From Gammaproteobacteria bacterium CG22_combo_CG10-13_8_21_14_all_40_8 (GTDB lineage Bacteria > Pseudomonadota > Gammaproteobacteria > Enterobacterales > GCA-002770795): a DNA stretch of 6,156 nt. This document shows, piece by piece, positions 1-5,876 of this stretch. The notes under the pieces were generated by a model. The model saw only the letters and a list, made by a program, of their open reading frames with translations. It was not told where the DNA came from and did no database searches. The DNA lies in the NCBI GenBank assembly GCA_002770795.1, contig PCTP01000059.1, positions 1 through 6,156 of the forward strand, read 5' to 3'. Both the position numbers and the translations under genes were made by a program. The first letter of the stretch is position 1, and each line of letters opens with the position of its first letter.

Positions 1-174
1 TGAATTGGCATGAGGCGGTATATCCATGGGAGAAACTACATCTTCGGCCAAGACTCTATCTAGGCTTTGATATAGGGAAACCATTTCTATTTCTGTGAGC
101 GCTGATATTTTTGAGCGCATGATTTCCATGGCTTCACTGATGGGTTTTAATCCTGGTGTATCACAGCATGTCAT
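1..174 (-). CDS. moeA: Molybdopterin molybdenumtransferase MoeA, N-terminal fragment (runs off the left edge)
   Basis: MoeA inserts molybdate into adenylylated molybdopterin, the last step of molybdenum-cofactor synthesis in the cytoplasm. The first 58 codons are present. The start MTCCDTPGLKPISEAMEIM matches the usual gammaproteobacterial MoeA opening (MT-x-C-C-x-TPGL-x-P). VLAEDVVSPMDIPP at residues 41-54 matches the conserved segment just before the Asn-Ser-Ala-Met-Asp-Gly-Tyr-Ala motif, which the window edge cuts after Asn-Ser. The ATG at 174-172 is supported by a good Shine-Dalgarno sequence, GGAGA at 185-181, six bases upstream. The gene lies 77 bp after the propeller gene on the same strand. 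No convincing promoter is visible in that gap, so read-through from the cytochrome operon is possible. The rest of the protein, normally about 400 residues, is outside the window. The family assignment is firm, though based on a short stretch. Confidence 0.88.
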   Translation of the reverse strand, partial: MTCCDTPGLKPISEAMEIMRSKISALTEIEMVSLYQSLDRVLAEDVVSPMDIPPHANS

Positions 175-212
175 CGCTTCTCTCCAAATAGGTCAATACC
201 AAACATTCGTTT

Positions 213-229
213 TTGATTTATTTAATCAA
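213..229. repeat. Small inverted repeat between the propeller gene and moeA
   Basis: TTGATT and AATCAA form a perfect 6-bp inverted repeat around a 5-bp spacer (TATTT on the + strand). It lies in the 77-bp gap between the propeller stop and moeA. In RNA it would make only a weak A/U-rich stem, and no long U run follows, so it is not a convincing intrinsic terminator. The half-sites look like FNR half-sites, but they are 7 bp apart instead of 4. The function is unknown and it may be chance in AT-rich DNA. Confidence 0.3.
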
Positions 230-251
230 TGAGTTAGTCTCGAGGCAAATA

Positions 252-2081
252 TCACTCATATTTGTCTTCATGATACAACACATGAAGTTGATTGGCTGCA
301 AGATCATGGGTTTCACTGGTTTGTCCATCTGGCCAATTGACTTTGACGGTATCAATTTTTGTATGTTGCCCAAGACCTATATGGAGAATATCTTCATTTT
401 GAGATAAATAGGAGTTTTCTGCACCAGTTTGTAAAAAATGATGTTCAGCGCCCATAATGACTTCGACCCTTGCTCCCAAAGCAAAGCGATTGTGTTGTTT
501 TTGTCTTAATTGTAAACCAACCCATTGATTGGTTTGAGCCGCCGTATTTTGTAGTAATCTTAAAGTGCCGCTTTGTCCCTGTACAGCCAAATCCACTAAT
601 CCATCTTGATTAAAATCAGCACTGGCACCGCCTCGCCCCACAAAATTGGGTAGTGCATCGCCTAAAGCGATTTGCCCTACTTCAAAAAAACCTTGTTTCG
701 TTTGATTTTGGAATAAGTGCATGGGTTGTGCTTTTAATGTAGGCACATGATCAATGGTTTCTTCTAATGTATCTCCATTAACCACCCATAAGTCCAGCAA
801 TCCATCATTATCAAAATCACTCAAGCCTGTTGCCCAGCCCACCGTTTTAAGTGATATTTGTCCTAAGCCTAAATTATCTGCATCGTCCATAAAAAATAAA
901 CGCCATTTCCCGTTTTTATCTTCCAGACCATCGGCACTCATATTCATAAAAAATGCATTTTCTTGTGCCAGCCAATGGGTAACAAAAATTTCTGGATCAG
1001 AATCGTTATCAATATCCCCACTGGCTAATCCCATCGCCCCTCTATAATCAGCCGCCAAAGAACTGGCGCCAATATCCTGAAAATGTCCCTGACCTAAATT
1101 CAGAAAAACTCCATTGGCAGAAACATCATTGGCGACGTATAAATCTGGCCAACCATCATTATTAAAATCTAACCACATAGCGCCCATGGATCGTCCGCTG
1201 ATATTGTCAACACCAGCTTGTTTTGCCACATTGGTGAAAGTGCCATCACCATTGTTATGATATAAAATATTGGCCTGTGGCTGATAAGTCGATGGGTTTA
1301 ATTGATAAGAAACATCCATGCTATTTTGCTTGTTCAGACCAGGATCTGAGACTAAATGACGCTGGTAATCCACATAATTGCTCACATAGAGATCGATCCA
1401 ACCATCTTTGTCATAATCACCCCAAGTGGAACCAGAACTAAACTCTCCTGTGGTTATATTGACTCCTTCTACGTTTGCCATTTTGCTTACATCCACAAAA
1501 TGCCCATTGCCATCATTATGAAATAATTGATTTTTTCCATAATGAGTTAAATAAAGATCAAGCCAACCATCATTATCATAATCCCCCCAGCTAGCCCCCA
1601 TGCCAAATTGTTGTTGTAACAAGCCTGCGGTTTGAGTCACATCTTCAAACGTGCCATTGCCTAGGTTTTTATAGAGTTTTCCCGATGATTTTTGTTGAGA
1701 GAGATCTGCGATCACTTGTAGAGGTAAATCTATTGAGTGAGCAAAATTCACCACATAAATATCTACTAAACCATCATTATTAAAATCGCCAAAAGCGACA
1801 CCAGAGCCCATATCTTCAGGTAATAAGGAATGCCTGGTATCATTAAAATGTTTAAAATTTATACCAGCCTGTTTTGATCTCTCAGAAAATCTCAAGGTCA
1901 CCAGCTTAGTATCTAGATTTTTATCGAGTACATGGGTGAGTCCTTCCACTTTTTGACCATTTTGCAATGCACTGGGATCAATGGATTTTGGTCTCACCAC
2001 TAAAAACAATAGCGTTGCAAATATTCCCATAACTCCCAAAACACCCCATTTAAGGAGAAGTTTTTGCCTTTTATTGAGCAT
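252..2081 (-). CDS. Membrane-anchored FG-GAP/VCBS seven-repeat propeller with ASPIC/UnbV domain (CRTAC1-like)
   Basis: A 609-residue protein. A single hydrophobic segment at about residues 10-29, preceded by KRQK, is an uncleaved signal anchor that puts the rest in the periplasm. Seven FG-GAP calcium-loop motifs follow: GDFNNDGLVDIYV (98-110), GDYDNDGWLDLYL (167-179), GDYDKDGWIDLYV (221-233), LDFNNDGWPDLYV (304-316), GDIDNDSDPEIFV (355-367), SDFDNDGLLDLWV (421-433) and ADFNQDGLVDLAV (488-500). Seven is the number expected for a closed integrin-alpha-like beta-propeller. In the fifth repeat the loop glycine is replaced by Ser. Residues about 519-600 form an ASPIC/UnbV domain (features GARVEV, GAENSYLSQNE, HIGLG, VNWPDGQ), as in human CRTAC1 and many bacterial proteins. 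Known members are calcium-binding adhesion or scaffold proteins; no enzyme activity is established for the domain. The ATG at 2081 lies inside the 3' end of the cytochrome gene (11-bp overlap), with AGGTG just upstream as ribosome-binding site, so the two are translationally coupled. The family call is firm; the role as cytochrome partner is inferred. Confidence 0.93.
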   Translation of the reverse strand: MLNKRQKLLLKWGVLGVMGIFATLLFLVVRPKSIDPSALQNGQKVEGLTHVLDKNLDTKLVTLRFSERSKQAGINFKHFNDTRHSLLPEDMGSGVAFGDFNNDGLVDIYVVNFAHSIDLPLQVIADLSQQKSSGKLYKNLGNGTFEDVTQTAGLLQQQFGMGASWGDYDNDGWLDLYLTHYGKNQLFHNDGNGHFVDVSKMANVEGVNITTGEFSSGSTWGDYDKDGWIDLYVSNYVDYQRHLVSDPGLNKQNSMDVSYQLNPSTYQPQANILYHNNGDGTFTNVAKQAGVDNISGRSMGAMWLDFNNDGWPDLYVANDVSANGVFLNLGQGHFQDIGASSLAADYRGAMGLASGDIDNDSDPEIFVTHWLAQENAFFMNMSADGLEDKNGKWRLFFMDDADNLGLGQISLKTVGWATGLSDFDNDGLLDLWVVNGDTLEETIDHVPTLKAQPMHLFQNQTKQGFFEVGQIALGDALPNFVGRGGASADFNQDGLVDLAVQGQSGTLRLLQNTAAQTNQWVGLQLRQKQHNRFALGARVEVIMGAEHHFLQTGAENSYLSQNEDILHIGLGQHTKIDTVKVNWPDGQTSETHDLAANQLHVLYHEDKYE

Positions 2082-4227
2082 GCAACACCTGTATATCCTG
2101 TTCAGCCTCAGTCATCATAATTGCAGGTATCACTTTGCTATGGCCAATGCCATAGACTGCATTAAGAAATTCAGGGTTGGCTTTACGATACCAAAGTTTG
2201 GCTACAATGTGGAGTTTATTGATGCCTTGTTGCAGATTGGCAGTGTCAAATTGAATTAAATCTTTACGCTCTCCAATGGCTTCACCTTTTTGATTGGCAA
2301 TCACCCGTCCTCTCGCCATGGAAGGACATTGAAATTGCATTTGAAGCAGATCTTTACGACCAGGAAATAAGGTTCTTTTATAATTAGCACCAACCAAATC
2401 CCATAAGTTGTGACGATCGATTAACGCTCCCTTTCTATCAAAGCCATCCGCCCTAAAAGTGGCACCTTTATCCACTCTATTTTGATCATCTAAACCGCCT
2501 TGATGAAATACCACTTTGTGGTTTTGATCAGTCACAATCAATTCTACCCAACTTTCAATCATATCAAGAGGCCCAGTGGGAAAATCATGACCCGCTTTAT
2601 TATTTAACATGGCTATTGCGACAGAAACGCGCTCTCCTTCAGTAATGGATTGAGGCGCAATAACTTGCAAGCTCACCACAGGGCCTTTGACCCACTTGTC
2701 TGCAATTTCCGGGATATCTATGCGACCCTGTAACCAAGACTCCGTTAGTTGTATGTGTTTTTTGGCTCCATCTAATTTCATTAATTGTGGAATGTAGGAG
2801 TTGGTCGCTAGAGTTCGATGACTACGATGCTTATTGTCTGTAGGTGATCGGTAATAATCTGAACTATCGCCATTAGCTGGATCAGCCGTATTTTGTAAAG
2901 GCATGTGACATTCACGACAGCTGATAGATTTTTTAGGATCATTCTTGTGATACCAACGGCTATTTTTCCAACTATCATATTGATTTTGTCCTTGAACTTT
3001 ACCGATATCTGTATTCACTTGCTTATCAATATATTGCTTATGACAAGCGGCACAAAACTCTTCTGTTTTATACAGAGGTTTGGAATAACTTTGTACATGA
3101 TGCTTCGGATAAGAACGAATCAGGAAATCACTCACAAGTTTGGAGATGGGATCATCATTCAATTCATACAAATAACGATCAGGTATATGGATGACGTAAT
3201 TTCCATTACCCTGTACATCCGTCTTAACAATACTATGACAAACGACACAAGATGAACCTTCGTCATAACCTTCCACTCCCAAGGTAACATTGGTGCTATT
3301 TTTCGCACCGCTAAGTAAGGAAATGGGATCATGGCAACCCGCACAGTATCTGGTATGTTCGGGTGAGGTTTCTGTCATCATGATGGTTTGCACTTTTTGG
3401 AACATATCATCCATTGATGAATAACGATGAGCACTAGGTAACCATTCTTTATAGATGTTTTCATGGCAATTGCTGCTGCCACAAGATTTTGAGCGACTCA
3501 AATACTTAGGGTTAGCAGCTTTTAGTGGATGGTTTTTTTGATGACCACTCTGATCAGAATCATTGATATCTAACACCGCAAGACTTGGTTGGAAAGGCTT
3601 ATCCTGCCCAAATCGCCAGTTATATTGGCTATCGAAAAATTGAAACTTCTCAGGTATTTGGTAATTAGCCCAGCCTATAAACCCCCATAAAACACTCAAG
3701 AAAGTCACAGACAAAACCCATAAGTTAAAGATTTTTTGAGCAGATTTAATTTGCGTTTTTATTTTACCTTGCTTCATTTTTCTCAGAGCAATCGTCAATA
3801 TATGCAAAGCGAAAAACAACCCAACGATTATGGCACTCAGCAAATGAATGGTGGATTGAAGTGATGATATCCTATTACTAAATAGACTTTGCCCTGTTAA
3901 CACAATGCCAGTTATCAGACAAATCACTAAAAAAACGATTGCGCTATAACCGAGCAGCTGATAATGATTAAGTGTCCCACCTGTCCTGGTTTTCCAATGC
4001 TTCCAGCAATAAACACCAATGGGAACCAGAGAAATTAAACCCAAAATGGTATGGATTAATACATTAAACTGGTTATATTGACTAAAAGGTAAAGCATAAA
4101 TCGCTAGGCCGCTAAGTAAACCATAGAAAATCAAGCCTGATGTTAAACCACTTAATAGAGATTTCCATCCTTTAATACTTTTTTCAATAGCATTTAAACG
4201 TGTAGTGTCCATTGTGGCATGTATCAT
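2071..4227 (-). CDS. Hybrid membrane cytochrome: five-helix membrane domain, pentahaem c domain, C-terminal beta-sandwich
   Basis: A 718-residue protein in three parts. Residues 1-190 hold five hydrophobic helices (about 25-47, 55-75, 92-112, 125-148 and 166-187). Basic loops (KHWKTRT, RKMKQGKIK) alternate with neutral ones, so the N-terminus is inside and the remainder periplasmic. His59, His77, His128 and His142 in or next to helices 2 and 4 could bind b haem; His128 and His142 are 14 residues apart, as in dihaem cytochromes b. Residues 249-441 carry five c-haem motifs: CGSSNCH (249-255, CX4CH), CAGCH (295), CVVCH (327), CAACH (392) and CRECH (437). The context NIYKEWLPSAHRYSS after the first resembles the cytochrome c554-type multihaem superfamily. 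Residues 515-715 look like a beta-sandwich with NNKAGHDFPTG at 542-552, a motif I associate with multihaem cytochrome C-termini. The likely role is electron transfer between the quinone pool and a periplasmic acceptor; the substrate cannot be read from sequence. Start: ATG at 4227 lacks a good Shine-Dalgarno; Met6 (ATG at 4212) is an alternative with no better one. No close described homologue comes to mind. Confidence 0.9.
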   Translation of the reverse strand: MIHATMDTTRLNAIEKSIKGWKSLLSGLTSGLIFYGLLSGLAIYALPFSQYNQFNVLIHTILGLISLVPIGVYCWKHWKTRTGGTLNHYQLLGYSAIVFLVICLITGIVLTGQSLFSNRISSLQSTIHLLSAIIVGLFFALHILTIALRKMKQGKIKTQIKSAQKIFNLWVLSVTFLSVLWGFIGWANYQIPEKFQFFDSQYNWRFGQDKPFQPSLAVLDINDSDQSGHQKNHPLKAANPKYLSRSKSCGSSNCHENIYKEWLPSAHRYSSMDDMFQKVQTIMMTETSPEHTRYCAGCHDPISLLSGAKNSTNVTLGVEGYDEGSSCVVCHSIVKTDVQGNGNYVIHIPDRYLYELNDDPISKLVSDFLIRSYPKHHVQSYSKPLYKTEEFCAACHKQYIDKQVNTDIGKVQGQNQYDSWKNSRWYHKNDPKKSISCRECHMPLQNTADPANGDSSDYYRSPTDNKHRSHRTLATNSYIPQLMKLDGAKKHIQLTESWLQGRIDIPEIADKWVKGPVVSLQVIAPQSITEGERVSVAIAMLNNKAGHDFPTGPLDMIESWVELIVTDQNHKVVFHQGGLDDQNRVDKGATFRADGFDRKGALIDRHNLWDLVGANYKRTLFPGRKDLLQMQFQCPSMARGRVIANQKGEAIGERKDLIQFDTANLQQGINKLHIVAKLWYRKANPEFLNAVYGIGHSKVIPAIMMTEAEQDIQVLHAQ

Positions 4228-4246
4228 TTAAAAAATTTAATATAGG

Positions 4247-4252
4247 ATGATA
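4247..4252 (-). promoter_or_regulatory. Candidate -10 box of the cytochrome-propeller operon
   Basis: On the minus strand this reads TATCAT, five of six matches to TATAAT. Its centre is 31 bp from the centre of the FNR-like palindrome upstream, close to the 32 bp expected when an FNR or CRP dimer binds at -41.5. No good -35 hexamer is present, as is usual at activator-dependent class II promoters. Transcription would start near 4240, leaving a leader of only about 12 bases before the ATG at 4227. TATATT at 4244-4239 is a competing -10 candidate that fits the spacing less well. Confidence 0.4.
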
Positions 4253-4262
4253 AATGACTCAG

Positions 4263-4282
4263 CCAGATATACAATGATCTGG
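4263..4282. repeat. Second inverted repeat overlapping the FNR-like site
   Basis: CCAGAT (4263-4268) and ATCTGG (4277-4282) form a 6-bp inverted repeat with an 8-base loop. It shares bases with the FNR-like palindrome. In a transcript reading through from the porin gene it could form a short hairpin, but no U tract follows, so I do not call it a terminator. It may be incidental. Confidence 0.3.
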
Positions 4283-4287
4283 ATCAT
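4274..4287. promoter_or_regulatory. FNR/Anr-like operator upstream of the cytochrome operon
   Basis: The sequence ATGATCTGGATCAT is a perfect palindrome with 6-bp arms around a 2-bp centre. Against the FNR consensus TTGAT-N4-ATCAA it reads ATGAT-CTGG-ATCAT, so the TGAT-N4-ATCA core is exact and only the outermost base of each half differs. It is the only such site I noticed in the intergenic regions, and it sits upstream of a multihaem cytochrome, the sort of gene FNR-type regulators control. Oxygen control is inferred from this match and from its spacing to the TATCAT box. Confidence 0.5.
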
Positions 4288-4343
4288 GAATAGAGGAAAG
4301 GAATGAATGGTCTTCTGTTTGCCCATTTAGCGAAGAATCGTTT

Positions 4344-5339
4344 TTAAAAATAAGCGGATAGTTGTATTTGAAGACTATCACTGTTGGCATAGTCGGTTTG
4401 ATCGTCTGCAAAATAACCAATATTTCGGTCATGTGAAAATTCAATAGCGAGTGCCAGATTTTCATTTATCTCAATGCTAGAGGAAAATAAGTACCTTGTT
4501 TTAGGTAATTCCATAACTTCCAGATGATGACTACCCTGTATTGAAAATGCGGTGACTATTTCTTTGGAAAGTAAATGACCAAACCAGCCAAATTCTGTAT
4601 GCCAACTCGAATAATTTTGAAAAACATCTGTTTGTTGTGCTGTACAAAAACAGCCTTTCTCTAATGAACCCACATATTCCAGATGCACAAACATCTTTTC
4701 CGAAAACCAATGTAAGTAAATATTAGCACCATTGAGTTTCTCTATTTTAAAATCCGTGAAATCATCAAACCCATCTCCTTGCAAAAGATTATTCGTCATG
4801 TCCACACCAATGGCTAAATGGGTTTCATCTATCTCCCAAGTTTTTCCAACACGAACCAAAAAATTGGATAAAGATCCCTGTGCGTTATTCGCTTCAGTGG
4901 TATAGGCAAATGTAGCCATTTCCCAACTATTTTTTCGATACCACAAACCCAAACTGGTTGCCCTGTTTTCGGCAAACTGTAAGGTCAAAGGATCATTTAT
5001 TGCTGCGGTATGATAATTTCCAAAAGGTAAATAGATCTGCCCTGCTAACCATTCGATGGGAAGATTTTGCAATGAATAGGAGATAAAGGCTTCATCTATT
5101 TCTAAGGGCGTATATCCTTCTTCGTACAATATACTCACCATTATTTTGGTTTGATTGTTCGGTTGGGCTAAAAAAGCTAAGGCAACGGTACTCAGTATCA
5201 GATCTCGCTCGGTGATCGATTGTGTTCGGGTAAAATATTGCTCTAGCTCTACGGTTCCTTCGATTTGGAGAATATCTTGAGAAAAAGAAGGGGAAGAAAG
5301 AAATAATGCTAGTGAAGTAATTAGAATAGCGGTTTTCAT
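4344..5339 (-). CDS. Outer-membrane beta-barrel porin, LbtU-like siderophore-porin family
   Basis: A 331-residue protein with a clear signal peptide (MKTAILITSLALFLSSPSFS, cut before QDI). Alternating hydrophobic and polar strands follow, and the end LQIQLSAYF has the terminal Phe of the outer-membrane beta-signal. The stretch from about 100 to 134 is diagnostic: GQIYLPFGNY, then INDPLTL and FAENRATSLGL, resembling the conserved PFG...DPLTLELGE core of LbtU-type porins. LbtU is the legiobactin receptor of Legionella pneumophila, but members elsewhere are mostly untested, so the substrate here is open. Cys230 and Cys232 (GCFCTAQ) are unusual for a barrel. Start: the in-frame GTG at 5348 would add three residues; I prefer the ATG at 5339 because it begins a normal signal peptide and has GTGGG a few bases upstream. 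It lies 99 bp after the small His-rich gene and 116 bp before the cytochrome gene, both on the same strand, and could be co-transcribed with either. The outer-membrane barrel call is strong; the family call is moderate. Confidence 0.78.
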   Translation of the reverse strand: MKTAILITSLALFLSSPSFSQDILQIEGTVELEQYFTRTQSITERDLILSTVALAFLAQPNNQTKIMVSILYEEGYTPLEIDEAFISYSLQNLPIEWLAGQIYLPFGNYHTAAINDPLTLQFAENRATSLGLWYRKNSWEMATFAYTTEANNAQGSLSNFLVRVGKTWEIDETHLAIGVDMTNNLLQGDGFDDFTDFKIEKLNGANIYLHWFSEKMFVHLEYVGSLEKGCFCTAQQTDVFQNYSSWHTEFGWFGHLLSKEIVTAFSIQGSHHLEVMELPKTRYLFSSSIEINENLALAIEFSHDRNIGYFADDQTDYANSDSLQIQLSAYF

Positions 5340-5371
5340 TGAACCCACAACAGAATGATTTAATTAGATAA

Positions 5372-5401
5372 ATTTTAGATAATAAATAAAAAATTTACCA
5401 A
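5372..5401 (-). promoter_or_regulatory. Candidate sigma70 promoter for the porin gene
   Basis: On the minus strand TTGGTA (5401-5396) is separated by 18 bp from TAAAAT (5377-5372), with four and five matches to the -35 and -10 consensus. Transcription would begin about 25 bases before the ATG at 5339. The region is very AT-rich, so such matches arise easily by chance. No convincing Fur box is visible here, which weakens a simple iron-starvation story for the LbtU-like porin. Confidence 0.3.
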
Positions 5402-5438
5402 CTGAAATACATTTTATTGAGGAGAGTCGTTGCGATGT

Positions 5439-5747
5439 CTAATTGAACTTCTTTTTATGAGAATGATCGTGCCCTGAATAGGATCTTGGTTTACCAGCGG
5501 CACTGGGTTTTTGTTTGAGCAAATGATTAAATTTATCTATTTCTGAGGAGTCATCTTTATCCGTTTTTTGTTCTTTGCTGCTTTGAACGCTCAAATGTCT
5601 ATGCTGCTTAATGTTGGTGTAATTCTTTCCCCCATAAGAACGGTTTAGCGCCTTAATGTTCGATTCATTTTCTGCGTTATCCACAGTTTGAGCAGATAAA
5701 GCACTCAAAGTAAATAAGCTTGAAACAATAATAAGTAAAAACCGCAT
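5439..5747 (-). CDS. Small secreted protein with His-rich C-terminal tail, family not recognised
   Basis: A 102-residue protein with a typical signal peptide (MRFLLIIVSSLFTLSALSA, cut before or after Gln20). The mature part, about 80 residues, is hydrophilic, rich in Lys, Ser, Asn and Asp, with no Cys and no hydrophobic core, so it is probably largely disordered. The tail SGHDHSHKKKFN contains an H-x-H-x-H cluster (His93, 95, 97), and His49, His51 and His74 add to a possible metal-binding character. The ATG at 5747 has AGGTG four bases upstream and a plausible promoter further up. It is the first gene after the transposase and precedes the porin by 99 bp on the same strand. I recognise no family. 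A metal-binding or metal-shuttling accessory protein for the porin or the cytochrome is a guess from composition and position. That it is a real gene rests on the signal peptide, ribosome-binding site, promoter and absence of any overlapping better frame. Confidence 0.7.
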   Translation of the reverse strand: MRFLLIIVSSLFTLSALSAQTVDNAENESNIKALNRSYGGKNYTNIKQHRHLSVQSSKEQKTDKDDSSEIDKFNHLLKQKPSAAGKPRSYSGHDHSHKKKFN

Positions 5748-5782
5748 AATGCACCTAGGAAAAATATGGCTTAAGTGAAGCT

Positions 5783-5799
5783 GTACGATAATTGTACAT
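5783..5799. promoter_or_regulatory. Palindrome covering the -10 box of the small secreted gene (possible operator)
   Basis: TGTAC-GATAATT-GTACA is a perfect inverted repeat with 5-bp arms and a 7-bp spacer. It overlaps the candidate -10 hexamer on the minus strand (TACAAT), the position where a repressor dimer would block RNA polymerase. I cannot match it confidently to a known regulator; it is not a good Fur, FNR or CRP box. Confidence 0.35.
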
Positions 5800-5819
5800 C
5801 ATTGGAAATAAATTAACAA
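5792..5819 (-). promoter_or_regulatory. Candidate sigma70 promoter for the small secreted gene and perhaps the porin
   Basis: On the minus strand TTGTTA (5819-5814) is followed after 16 bp by TACAAT (5797-5792), four and five matches to the -35 and -10 consensus. Transcription would start near 5785, giving a leader of about 38 bases before the ATG at 5747. It lies between the transposase end and the small gene, so the host genes need not depend on a promoter inside the insertion element. Confidence 0.45.
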
Positions 5820-5876
5820 TAACAGTGTTGCAGCAATTCTCGGTCAACACAGTAATATCTCCCCAATGACCTCACT

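Noticed and set aside
213..229. TTGATT...AATCAA as an FNR site for moeA
   Set aside because: The TTGAT and ATCAA half-sites are separated by 7 bp instead of 4, which places them on the wrong helical phase for an FNR dimer.
213..2259. Forward-strand open frames at 213-407, 754-1047 and 1981-2259
   Set aside because: They mostly or wholly overlap, in antisense, genes with clear domain content. They encode no recognisable motifs and have no ribosome-binding sites; their openness follows from the repetitive coding of the opposite strand.
2905..3344. Open frames at 2905-3255 (+) and 3159-3344 (-)
   Set aside because: Both lie inside the haem domain of the cytochrome, whose frame carries five haem motifs; these are shadows.
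4259..4465. Minus-strand 68-residue frame overlapping the porin 3' end
   Set aside because: It overlaps the porin C-terminus, including its beta-signal, has no signal or domain, and uses a start within the coding sequence.
4344..5339. Porin as an MtrB-type partner in an MtrCAB-like conduit
   Set aside because: At 331 residues it is about half the size of MtrB, lacks the MtrB N-terminal CxxC, and has the PFG...DPLTL core of LbtU-like porins. The cytochrome is also membrane-anchored rather than a soluble MtrA-like decahaem protein.
5340..5348. GTG start for the porin (three extra residues)
   Set aside because: The ATG at 5339 begins a canonical signal peptide and has the GTGGG sequence at suitable spacing; using GTG would consume that sequence.
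5340..5438. Fur box upstream of the LbtU-like porin
   Set aside because: The region is AT-rich, but no stretch gives a reasonable match to the 19-bp Fur consensus or three adjacent NATWAT hexamers.
5783..5810. GATAATTGTACATCATT as a Fur box
   Set aside because: Only the first hexamer matches well; the rest is better explained as the TGTAC-N7-GTACA palindrome.
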